NCBI GenBank assembly: GCA_015227615.1
Contig: JAALGZ010000037.1
Location: 62,001-126,000 of the forward strand
DNA length: 64,000 nt
Source: Labyrinthula sp. Ha
Taxonomy: Eukaryota > Sar > Bigyra > Labyrinthulida > Labyrinthulaceae
Direction of reading: 5' to 3'
Positions 45,121 to 55,950 of this stretch are shown here, piece by piece (within the stretch, counting starts at the first letter, position 1; each line of letters starts with the position of its first letter). The notes under the pieces were generated by a model. The model made no database searches, had not been told where the DNA came from, and saw only the letters and a program-made list of their open reading frames with translations. The translations under genes were made by a program, and so were the position numbers.

Positions 45121-46245
45121 CTAGTTCGTGACTTTTGGACCTGTTGTTTTAAATGTTTGGGATATTTGTTCAACTAGAGGAACAAATTCCTTTAATCTTT
45201 TTAAAGGTTCATTATTTATACAAGAAAACTTAAGCTGAAGATAGGTTTTTTTGCCAGGTATTTTTCTTACAGTAGAAAGTGCTTCTAATCCTAAAGGTAC
45301 AAATTTATTTGTTTGTTCATCAAGCGTTAAAGCACAAGAGCTAAAAACAGCTACATCTTTTTCCATATGTAAAACATTACAAGCACAAAAAGTATATCCA
45401 CTCAATAAACACGTATATTTTAATATTTTTATCCTCTTGGCTTCAACTGGATTATTTCTCGAAAAATAGTCAAAATATGATTTATTACTTTCAACGGATA
45501 TATCTGATAGTATTGATATTTTGTAATTTTTGGACAATTTATTTTTATATTTTTTTTCAGTAAAAATAAACCAAAGAATATAAATAAAATCTAAAAAAGG
45601 AATATCTTCAATAATATCTACAAAATGTACAAAACTATTCAAGAACTGATCAAGAAGAATGTTTTCAAACTTTGATTTCACTTTTTTTCCTCTAGATAAT
45701 TCACCATTTAGTTGTCTTTTATAATGTTTTGTATTTTTCAACATATTAATTCTTCTATTATTATATAGAAAAGAACTTGTTTTCTTGAAATTAAAGAAAT
45801 TTTTAAACACATTTTGAGTCATTTCATTCAAAACACTAAATATTTGAGTTGGATCTACATTTGGAAAACTCTTTTTTATCTTTACAGAGTTCGATAATAA
45901 AAAATAATAAGCTTTGAGTTCAAAAGCTTTTTTTCGAAGTCTCTCATTCTGAAAAATTAAATATGTTGAGCTCCAATTGCCTGTTTCTTTTTGTTGAAAG
46001 AATTTTAAGTTCAACAAGTCTTTCTTCAAAGCTTTCTTTCGCTTCTTTAACTCATCAACTTCACCAACTAACTTATTCTGAGCTTGCAGGTAAATATTCA
46101 TTTTCTGTTTTTGACGCTGTCTATGTTGCCTAACAGCTCTAGCAGTGTACTCACGATGTTCTTTTGCTGTCCATTTTCCATATGGTTTAAAATCTGCTGC
46201 AACTAGGTCTAAACCTTCGCTTTGAGATACTCTTAGCTTCTTCAT
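45121..46245 (-). CDS. KPYxxWT/basic-helix nuclear-type protein, paralogue 1
   Basis: A 374-residue protein. Residues 15-50 carry AADFKPYGKWTAKEHREYTA followed by RAVRQHRQRQKQKM, running into a long helix with hydrophobic heptads (NKLVGEVDELKKRKKALKKD, about 57-76). This resembles a basic-leucine-zipper layout, but the preceding FKPYxxWT motif and the lack of the invariant bZIP Asn are unusual. The same 35-residue block occurs in the protein at 59568-59990, with about half the positions identical. The C-terminal part (residues about 170-374) is globular and rich in Ile, Phe and Lys, with cysteines in TCLLSGYTFCACNVLHM. A START-like ligand domain, as in some oomycete bZIP proteins, is possible but not demonstrable by eye. 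Probably a DNA-binding regulator. Confidence 0.72.
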   Translation of the reverse strand: MKKLRVSQSEGLDLVAADFKPYGKWTAKEHREYTARAVRQHRQRQKQKMNIYLQAQNKLVGEVDELKKRKKALKKDLLNLKFFQQKETGNWSSTYLIFQNERLRKKAFELKAYYFLLSNSVKIKKSFPNVDPTQIFSVLNEMTQNVFKNFFNFKKTSSFLYNNRRINMLKNTKHYKRQLNGELSRGKKVKSKFENILLDQFLNSFVHFVDIIEDIPFLDFIYILWFIFTEKKYKNKLSKNYKISILSDISVESNKSYFDYFSRNNPVEAKRIKILKYTCLLSGYTFCACNVLHMEKDVAVFSSCALTLDEQTNKFVPLGLEALSTVRKIPGKKTYLQLKFSCINNEPLKRLKEFVPLVEQISQTFKTTGPKVTN

Positions 46246-49200
46246 TCAAATTATTTTATTTTTTTCTTTGTTTATTATATACTTAACCGCTATCTTTTTG
46301 CAGTTTCTATTCTATATTCGTTCTAGGATGAAGCCGTTTAAAAACTTACATATGAAACAAGAAAGTTATTCGTTTACTGTTTTATGTTAATGACGTGGCA
46401 TAGTTTATCTTATAGATTAATACTGTAAAAAATAATAGGAAAATATCAAGGTAGCTAAAATGTACTTTTTGGACATAGAATGGATAAACAAGACTGGATT
46501 ACCACAATAGATGTCTAAAGAGAACAAAACAAAGAAGACATGTTTATAGTTTGTATTCCTTTTACACTTATTAAAAGACATATTCTTGATAATAGTTAGA
46601 GAAGTTTTAATAATATAGTACTTGTTTAGACAGTGAAGGCTTTGTCAGTTCAATGATAGTATATGCTTTTGAATCACAACTCTCTCTCTAGAGGAGCATC
46701 GCAGTTGAGGCTTTATAATGTTTCTTTGTCTATTTCGCAGACTCTAAAAGGTATTAAACATATGAAATACGTTTTTATCTTTTCTTGATAGACTTTTTCT
46801 CGTCTATTTCCAAACAGGGACAGGTTTGAATCTAAGGTGTTCCGTAGAGCACAAAGATAGACCTTGGTCTCAAGTCAGACAAATTAGTCTCTTTATAAAG
46901 AATGTTTTAATCTTTCTTCTGTGAATTTGTTTCGATAATAACAGAATAAAAGCCAAGGAATTTCCCTAATCAGGCCTTATATACAGGTGATGTTACTTTA
47001 GTATCAGATTGTCAGTAGAAATTAAGTGACATGCATGGTTTCTCTGTATTAACTCTGGGGACTACACTAATTCCGGGTTTTAGGTCAAATTATGCTACAT
47101 GGCAAGAAATTTAACTTTATCTGCAGAAATTAAAGTGTTGAGTCACTGACATCAATTATTAGAGTAGAATAAGGAAGTAGTAATCCTACAGGTCAACTGA
47201 AGCGTAAGCGATGCTCCACGACATGGTTTATTGAGCCAACCTCTCAAACTACTATAAATTACAACCCAAGGGTATTACCCTTTCAAGAAAATTTTAAATT
47301 TTCTTTCATTAACTTTTATTTAACTCTCTTACTACCAAGAAAGTAGCTAGCTTCTTCATCTACCTGATTTTCGCATACTATTTCCTCAGCGGTCATAATG
47401 AAAGCATAGGGTGTTGAACAGCTTTTCGGTGCAGCTTGACAATAAAGTGGACCTTGTGAAGTTGATTATTACGTAAACTTAATAATAAATTTAAATACAA
47501 AGATCCAAAAAAAATAATTTCGTAAAGACTCAATGCAAATACCAGGAAAAGTTTTAAGTAGTTTTGCTGTGGCGGTAATCAAGTATGAGAATTAATCTAT
47601 CAAGATCACAAAGGGCGCCGCTTTTACTTGATTATTATCTGTACTAGATATATTACAAACATTTTTTTTTGTATTTTCGACTTCAGGATATGCTTTATAG
47701 CCTACTTAGTTCATTTCGCTCTTACTTGCAATACTGTGATCCTTTTCATTTACAGGTGCACCACCCTGTCCATTCTAGGTATCAACAAACAATGATTTTT
47801 CTTTCTTAACTGGAACATGTATATACTTGCTTCGCGTAGCAGCTAAGTCTATGTCTCTAGAAGGGCCTGCACCATGTAACTGCAACCAAGATATCTTTGT
47901 ACATTTTCAGGCTATAAGAAGTTGCATAGAAACCTTTAACATTTATATTTTCGTCCTATCTTACTCTAAGGATATCACTATAAAAGGCACTTGTACATCT
48001 GGGAATCTTTTATAAACTTCTGAGAGCAATAAAACTTTTATAGCATCTACTTGATTCGACTCATTTTATGACGTTAACCCAGAAGGCAATTTTGTGTGCT
48101 GCCGCGTTATACACCCTTTAAACTCAGTTGCTGGCTCCATACAATTGTCAGATCTCTTGGATTACTGGGCATTGATATTTTCAATAAGATAATAATAAAT
48201 ATTCGGTGAATTTACTACGTCCAAATGCGATTATCATATTAGATATCAAAGATATTAAATCCTACAAACTTTTTTCCGGGAAATGACTGGCACGTTTATG
48301 TGCTAAGCTATTGCTTAATGAGGAAACTATGGAATCTACACCTTACGAACCATCTCAAAACGGTAAGTGATAGCTCAAAAAATATGGGAACACTCTATAT
48401 GTGTTCATACTTCACTTAAGCTATTTTCGTTTTCATATATGATGTCATTCCAGGACATTTTTAATATCATCTCTCCAAGTACCCAAATACCGATAATAAA
48501 TTATGCATTTGATATAACAACACTACAAAAGAAAGAAACATCTTTGTGGTACGTCAAGAAAAAATATATCACGGGTACTTAGAATTTTTTATAGAATTCT
48601 TAAAGTGATGGTCGCTAAGATGGTGAAAATTATAAGAAACAACCCCATGAAACCTTAGCAATTACAAGATTGTACAGAAACTACCTGTTTGAAGTGGTAC
48701 CAATAACTATATAAAATCTTTAGTGTACATAATGAAAAATTTATTATGCTTTCACAAATACTTAATTAGAGTATTCTCTATTTAAATGAACTTTATAACA
48801 AGAAAAATAATGAATTAGTTCTTACTAAAGAGAACAGAGACATAGAAAAGATGAGAGCAGTTTATGACTGTAAATCTATACTTAATTTAACAATTATATT
48901 GCGATTAAAATTTATTTTGCTGCATTCAATTTTCTTGCTCAAAATTGTGTTTTCAAACTATGTTATTAAGAATCTTTTGTTCCCAAATTAAATCGAAAAT
49001 TCATGCAGGGTATCAGTTGTCATGCGCTATTCGAGCAGTGATTTTTTATGAGATATTCCCCCATGAATTATCTTGATACTTATGATAAATAAGTGAAGCA
49101 TATTTCTGCGCTATAGAGCTTCCTGAGCTAATTAACCAAAATAAGAGTACTTAAGTTAAATTTCCTCCCTAGATATAATGATGAAGAAGCACTTCAACAT

Positions 49201-49412
49201 AAGTTTCTATTCTTATAATAATTTTTAGGGTATTATAAATAGTATTTAATTCGTAAATATTTAATTAGTTTATATATTTGGTTTAACTTTGATACTGACT
49301 GAGTGGTTATAATTAGGGTGCTAAAAGACCAAAGTAAACAATTGGAGAGCCCTACGCCAATGGTGCATTACCCCAAAACTCGATCAAAGTTCCAATCAGA
49401 AACCAAAGAGAA
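46246..49412. other. 3.2-kb gene-free stretch
   Basis: The first 100 bp upstream of the minus-strand gene contain CTTAACCGC (about 46283) and AGCCGTTTAAAA (about 46323), the latter identical over 12 nt to a site upstream of the dynein gene. Beyond this I see only short frames on both strands and no recognisable repeat or RNA gene. Confidence 0.5.
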
Positions 49413-50006
49413 ATGATCATAAGAAATTTTCTCAAACCCACTTCACGATCTCAAATCCAAAGTATAGCCAGTTTATCCACTGGAGCCAAATCAAAGTTCA
49501 AGTTTTCTCAGCCACGTTCTCGTCCAAACGAAGAGGAAGAACATCAAAAGCTGGTAGACAAACTAGGTGTCACCCCATATCCTTTAATGCAAGAAATTGT
49601 AGAAAAACAAAAGGAAAACCCAGTATTTTGGACAGACCAAAAATTAAGTGACTTCTATGGAATAAACTTTGGTAGAATTCAAGCTATTATTCGTATTGTC
49701 GAAGAAAATGAAGAGTACCAAGAAAACACTGGTGAAGATGTACATGAGAGAGAAAAAATAGCTCGTGAAAAAAGAGGAACGTTTTCTTTATCATATTTGA
49801 GAAAAAATCAATTTTCTCAAAACATGAATAAAGAATTTATTCCTCAAGAAATTCCTTCTGATGAGGAAAAAGCAGAAATATTCAAATTGGGATATTGCCC
49901 AAAAACAAAACAATCCGTAACTTATAATTATCCAAAAAGAAGAAGAGCTTTCTTAGAAAAGAAACAGAAAACTAAACAACCAGATTTAAACTTTACTTTT
50001 ACGTAA
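49413..50006 (+). CDS. Bot1/mS45-like mitochondrial ribosomal protein (tentative)
   Basis: A 197-residue protein. The N-terminus (MIIRNFLKPTSRSQIQSIAS) lacks acidic residues and looks like a mitochondrial targeting peptide. The best family clue is WTDQKLSDFYGINFGRIQAI followed by IRIVEENEEY (about residues 73-102). It resembles the LSEKFGIS...VRAIIRLKE segment of the fungal 'eukaryotic mitochondrial regulator' (Bot1, mS45) family, a mitochondrial small-subunit ribosomal protein. The C-terminal region is basic (PKRRRAFLEKKQKTKQ). The ATG at 49413 gives the presequence directly. The last 8 nt overlap the 3' end of the minus-strand transporter gene. Another mitoribosomal or organellar RNA-binding protein is possible. 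Confidence 0.5.
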   Translation: MIIRNFLKPTSRSQIQSIASLSTGAKSKFKFSQPRSRPNEEEEHQKLVDKLGVTPYPLMQEIVEKQKENPVFWTDQKLSDFYGINFGRIQAIIRIVEENEEYQENTGEDVHEREKIAREKRGTFSLSYLRKNQFSQNMNKEFIPQEIPSDEEKAEIFKLGYCPKTKQSVTYNYPKRRRAFLEKKQKTKQPDLNFTFT

Positions 50007-51142
50007 TAACCTTCAACTTCTCATAGTTTTCGCCTCTTATCTTCATACAAATTTCTGGCTCACTTTCCCAAAAATCAACATTCTTATTTGTAAATGTTGT
50101 AATTTGAATTGCATTTCCATACATTAACATACTCAAAATAACTCCAATCATACCAATAAAAAATTGAATACTCAATTGAAAACCAAATAAAAAAACACTT
50201 GCTATAGAAGCAACTCCAGTTGCTAATGCACAAGCAAATCCTTTTAATATATTATCTGCATATTTAATAACAAATGCAACACATAATCCACCTATTGCAT
50301 TATTTACAACCATCAACCAAACATTAAAATTAAACCCATATAAAAAATATCCTTTTTCGAAAGCATTAGTAAAAGAAATTTGTTTTCCTTCAAATAAAAC
50401 AGGAAATATTCCTATTAAAATAGAAAAAGAGGCAAGTTGAATATTTCTTATCCACATTGATGGTTTTTTTGCGTTTACTTCATTTTGAGTACCTTTTAAC
50501 ATTTTTTCAAAATACACTCCTGCAAAACCACTTGAAAAACACCCACAAAGTACATAAAATAAACCTAAGGAAATACTTTGTTCTTCTGCATTTGCCATTG
50601 AACTTTGAGAATTTTCTGTATTTTTAGATAATTGAACAGTTGCAATACCAATAGCCATTAATAATATTGCAGACCATTTGTATCGTGAAAGTTGTTTTTT
50701 TAGTAGAAAAACAGAAAAAAAGGCAACTACTAAAGTCTTTCCTTGATAAGTAACTTGAAATAAAGCAGCTGGTAAATTAGAAACAGCTTTTTGAAGGAGA
50801 ACGTTTTGGATAAAGTATAAAATTGCAGGTACAAAAAGTTTCAGTGTATCTTTTGGTTTCTTGATTATATCGAAATAAATTTTTTGAAATAAGTTTGGAA
50901 TAGAAAAATAAACTTCTCCGAAAACTAAGCATAAAGAAAGTAATAATTTTATTAGTTCTCCCATTACGACAGCTGCAGAGACGCTATAAGCATCTTCTCC
51001 GGTAGAAGAAGTAGTGGCTTTGCGAAAAATTAAAGGCTAAGATTTTATATAAATGGATTAAATATACGGTGGCTGAGTTTTGAAGAAACATAAGCACGAG
51101 ACTTACCCATTTGAGGACAGTGTCTGCATTCTTGACCGACAT
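49999..51142 (-). CDS. SLC35A-type nucleotide-sugar transporter
   Basis: Two exons on the minus strand (51142-51068, 51036-49999) separated by a 31-nt phase-0 intron give 370 residues. Exon 1 supplies VLKWVSLVLMFLQNSAT, which joins to PLIFRK in exon 2; this reproduces the family's first membrane span and luminal loop. The protein has about ten spans and the conserved FQVTYQGKTLVVAFFSVFLL, SGFAGVYFEKMLKG, SMWIRNIQLASF and GGLCVAFVIKYADNILKGFA signatures. SLC35A members exchange UDP-Gal, UDP-GlcNAc or CMP-sialic acid for the nucleotide monophosphate across Golgi membranes to feed glycosylation. Substrate cannot be set by eye. TTTTTGGGCA lies 43 bp before the ATG. Its stop codon overlaps the convergent neighbour by 8 nt. 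Confidence 0.92.
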
Positions 51143-51665
51143 GTTTTATTTCTTGTTTGTTTTTCTTCTGTTTGTTCCGGATTATTTTTGGGCATGTAAA
51201 AATAAGTGCTGATGTCATTAAGGATTGTAAATACAGATTATTTAATTTATCATTTTCGAAAAAGTTTTATCGAATATAAAAGAAACTTAGAAAACAATTT
51301 GACAAAGCAATTTATATTTTGTATCCTAAGAAATATAATAAAAATATAATGCTAGATAAAAAATAGTTTCTTTATAATAATTTTCACTGAGACTTGTTTG
51401 GAATCATTCATGTATCAAAGTCATCTTGATAGATTCTTATTTTTCAAAGGTGTAACTATCTAAGTTATAGCACACCAATATATTTTAGTATTACAAAGGG
51501 AGATGATTTTAAAGTTAAGAAAATGCACGATGATTGAAGAGAGCATGATGATACTCGTTTCCATCTATGTTAATATTTGTTGTATATTGTTATTAAATAA
51601 AAAGCACTAGAACGCAGTACAATTTCAATTCAAGTCGACTAAAACCTTTATCAGGGATGAGTAAA

Positions 51666-51681
51666 GAGGCGAAAACGCCTC
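51666..51681. other. Perfect GC-rich hairpin with AAAA loop
   Basis: GAGGCG-AAAA-CGCCTC is a perfect 6-bp stem with a four-base loop, conspicuous in AT-rich surroundings. A short direct repeat, CAATTCAAGT, flanks it (about 51626 and 51700). It could be a fragment of a structured RNA or a transposon end, or chance. Confidence 0.35.
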
Positions 51682-53499
51682 AAGGATATACGGAGAACTC
51701 AATTCAAGTAGCCTTATGTTACGAATAGACTGCAATGAAAAGTGCGACCCCTCTTTAAGATAAAGGAACGTTCTTGAGATACAATCTGCTTCCCAGCAAA
51801 CTTTGTAATTACCAAGAATATAAATATTAAGTTAAATAGATCAATTTATTTATATAGTTTAAATTTTAGACATACACGAATCAGGGCCATTGCAACAACC
51901 AAGAAGTAATAGTATAAATCTCAACCAAAACTGAGCTTCATAATTACTTTACGTGTAGTGCAATTAACATAGAATACAAGGCAACACGTTAGGGAAAGAT
52001 AATTTTAGTATTGCACGGGGGCTAAGTTCCTTGTCCTTTAAAGATACACATGGTTTGATCTTATTATTTTAATCGAGCTTCTTGCAACAACCCACAAAGT
52101 GAAATTCACAATAACAAAAAGGCAATAGGATCAGTCTTATTTAGATGCCCAGCACATTGTACCAACTCTTTTCAATCTATTCATATTTAGAGATGATAAA
52201 ACACTAGTAAAACAGAAAGCATTTACAACAGAATATATTCTTCAGCGAATTTGATATTAATTTCGTCTAGGTGAAAGCTAATATCTACACGGTAGTTAAA
52301 TTGAGTTCAAGTTACTAATTCCTTTAGTATAATATACTATCAACAGCTTAGGGTTAAATTAAATTTTTCCACCTATGCCGGTCATAAGATGTAAGGATTA
52401 TGTATTATTGGGATCTGATATTCTAAAGTAGCACTCAACTAGTAATTCACAAAACGAAGAATATTACCAAAATCACTATCCTCGATGATATCATGGTTGA
52501 ATGACATAAAAAGTTAATTGTACGGCCAGATCGGGAAATTTTGCATTCTCCAGTATAAAGCCCCATTACATAGTTTGATATCTTGAATTCCAAACCAAAT
52601 CAAGTAATATGACCGTGAAAACCCAAATTTAATTATTTGGCTGAATTAAAGCATCGTAGAATACGTATGAATATGAGATACTTGTATCATTGGTTTAAGT
52701 TATTGATCACACTTAGTCAAGTTCAATATTTTTCAAATCACTTTTTACCTCTTATACTTTGTATCTATCTTTTAATTAGCATAGAATATGACAAACATAC
52801 TCTTATCTTCTATTAAAGTTAGCACTCCTTTCGTAGCCTTTAGTGCCACCTAAAAAACATCATGCAGTGACATTATTATCAAATCTAAAATATTTTCATC
52901 TTATCCGTACCAAGTTCATGGCCTGTCAAAGCTTTTGTGATTTTTCTAATGAGAAAACTAAAATGTTTTACATTTTTTTGTTCTATTAGTAATCTCAACT
53001 GGTCTCATAGACGACTAGTTAACATCATCAGAAGAAATAACTCTCCTTTGTCCATTATTAGATCCAAGGTTTGAACCGCCTGTTACATCTTCTACCTGTT
53101 TAAACATATATTCTTTTCTAGAGCCTTCTCTACTATTTGTAGTTTGTGCTAGGCATTTAAATGATCTGTTGGTGTGCCTTGCTCCTGTTTAATCTCTTGG
53201 CTATCGTGATAGGTTTCAATGATAGAACACAGTGACAATTTATCTCCTAGATGTGTGTATGAGAATTGGTTCACAGCATATAATTAATGGAAATACTCTA
53301 TTTGAATTATGAATGAAACAATTTACATTACCATAAAGGTGTATTTTATCGATGCCTCTGTGCAAGAAATTGAAAGTAAACGAAATGGAATTTTGCTAAT
53401 TCTGTAACCATTCATAAGGTTTGAGTATTTTTTCGGATATTCTGTTAATACACCTTACATTTATTGGTTTCATTTACTGCTTCATTTTCTCAAACTCTA

Positions 53500-55950
53500 T
53501 GTGTGCTATTAAGTAAATGTGCTAACATGAACACATGGAGTTAGACAACTATATCTAAGCAATGTTTTTTTGGGATATTTCAAAACCTCAAGCAACGATG
53601 ACAACATCTCTTGAAATTTTTTTGTATGTTCCATATACCATAGTTTTGAAGAGATGATGTTCAGTGTATTGAAGAGGTGTTCTTCTTCCATAGTGTGGAT
53701 ATTCCGGTGTGAATCTATGATAACACCAAGCGAAACATCATTTCAGTTAATTGTAAGATCCCTTCAATGTTGACTAATCCTGAACCACCACATCAGTTAT
53801 GTTGATTGAGAAACCCATTATTAATGAAATTAAGAAACTTGATCAATATGTAGCATTCATCAAGACTCCAATAAAACTTATTTTTCCTCAAATTTTACCA
53901 TAGTCTAAGAGAATTTTATATGTATGAAAGCTTGTAGATTAATATTTCTCATACTGCGCGCTCCATTTCCTTTAAATATAATCTTTTAGCTGCAAAAACA
54001 AAAAATGGCAGGTAATATCTGCACAGCTTAAATTGTCATTTCACATGAGACATGGGGTAAAGTCATTGGCAGTATACTAATTCTCATAATATATAATGAT
54101 GCCAACATTAGAGCAACGCAATTCTGTTCAATAAATTTTTCTTTTCTCTAGCTCATTAGAAATAATTTGTAAACTTTTAAGGCAAGACCTGTCTAATGAT
54201 ATAGGTTATGAAAGGTCTTGTAACTATAGTTTTGATAATTAACATCAATTCTTACTTGTTATTTTGATTCCTATAACTTGATTCTGGTTTTAATTCAAGG
54301 CTGAATCCATTGTAAATAGTGAGTTTAATTTAGAATGAGTAATATCAACACGGTAAAATATCTAAAGATCACAAGAAAAAATATAACCAGGATGTATCCC
54401 TAACTATATCACGTTAATGCTAACTACTTAGTCTCATAGATTTTTAACGCCCCTTCTTCTGTTACATGTTTTCTAAAGAGACAAATTTTAGTAGCTGTCC
54501 AGCACAAAGTCCGAATCTACTAACCTGGTTTTCAACATTTTTTTTCAATCCAGAGCGTAGTAGGTTAAAGTTGGTCTTAGATTGCACTTAGAATATTTGT
54601 TAGAATAGTATAATGATGAGCTCTGACAACAAGTAAAACAAAAGACTAAGGTATAAAGTAGTTTGGCAGACGAGCCAAAGAATTTTTTCATGATATTCTT
54701 AGGAGAATAGTTCCTATATCTAGAAATAAAAATGTGCTTTCTGCGCTTTTTTCTTCTACTGGTACAGCGGCAATATTCCTGTCTATAATTGTTTTATGTT
54801 TCGCTCAATGAAGTGGGCTTTCTTTATCTTATTTTTCATATAATGGTGTATAACTCTAAGTAATGTTCTATTAAGATACTGGCACATTTTAAGTTGTTAA
54901 TATATACCATATCGAACCTCTCGCAGTACCAATGATTACTCCATTTTGATGGATAATTTATATGGATCTTATTTTCATCTATCTTGTTCGTTTTGTGAAT
55001 ATCTCTTACAACACTCTGACTTTTAGTGAAGTATCTTTGATACTAATGCGTAATAGCTATTTACGATTCAGTAAACCGTAAAATTCATTTACCGAGCGAG
55101 GCTCTGTCAGTATCCAAATCGGCTAGAAAATAGCTATACAAGATTTGTACAAGGTTTTGCAGCGGCACTTGGATCGAACTTTTCAGATTTACACCATATG
55201 TTTTTACTTATTACTTGGAAGAATCTAAATGTACAGTAAAGAGTTGTGTGAAAAATATTGGTTCACGGATAAGAATGCTATTACTTATTTATTTAATACT
55301 GAAATATGACTATTCTATATTGTTCATTAATCTTTCTCCTGGATTATTTTTTATTGAGTTTCGTTGCTCCTTTTAAATTATTTAATTTGCCTCATTTCCT
55401 CCAAAATTATTTTAATTTTTTACAGTTTCAATCTTTGCATTTTCAAAATTCAGCTTCGCTGGTTACATCGTTGTCCCTGTTGTTGAAACTAATCCATTTT
55501 TTTAGCTCTCATTATTACTTTGGTTTTTCTTTGATATGGCGGTGGATCTAAATTGCGCAGCATTTTGGCTCTTACATGTTTTCATCATCTGCTTGTTGAG
55601 CATATTGCGGTGTTACTGCACTTAAGGCTCTGTTATGCTTTGCTTTACCTTCCTTCCACCCTTTTTTATGTGTTAATTTTGTCAAGGTAGTTCATTCTTT
55701 CAAGCATAGATCGCGAGACTTCTTCGGAATAGTATCCTCCTTAATTTCCTCATTCAAGCTCTTGATATATGTTTGTTCTGGTTCTGTGTCTTAGGATAGG
55801 TTTTGCTTTATCATTCTATCCTGTTTTTGGTAACTTTAATTTAGTCTCTTCCCTATAACAGATATTTTTTCATTTCTTTTGTTGTTTAGTTTAGTTTTAT
55901 TTTTCTTGTTTTTGGCTATGATTCGAATTCATACTCGGCCTTTAAAAAAT
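53500..55950 (-). mobile_element. Decayed LINE reverse-transcriptase region
   Basis: Read on the minus strand from high to low coordinates, LINE landmarks appear in order. A linker-like stretch (SLNEEIKEDTIPKKSRDLCL, about 55.6-55.8 kb) comes first. A GIHPGYIFS...IFYRVDI block (about 54.3-54.4 kb) follows, matching the G-x-P/x-Q-G-x-x-x-S-P-x-L-F motif of reverse transcriptases. Next is EKFIEQNC (about 54.15 kb), matching the helix after the catalytic motif. Last is VSLGVIIDSHRNIH followed by LKYPKKTLLRYSCLTP (about 53.5-53.76 kb), matching the RT thumb. Frames shift and stops are frequent, so the copy is long dead. An endonuclease upstream (above 56 kb) was not identified. Each block alone is weak; their order and spacing make the case. 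Confidence 0.5.

Noticed and set aside
51650-51690. Possible hammerhead ribozyme (GATGAG ... CGAAA)
   Set aside because: The CUGAUGAG core is not matched, there is no stem between the two core segments, and the competing 6-bp hairpin occupies the GAAA strand.
55306-55551. 81-codon plus-strand frame rich in Leu and Phe
   Set aside because: It is antisense to the A-rich LINE fossil, and its composition is that of the complement of a lysine-rich sequence.
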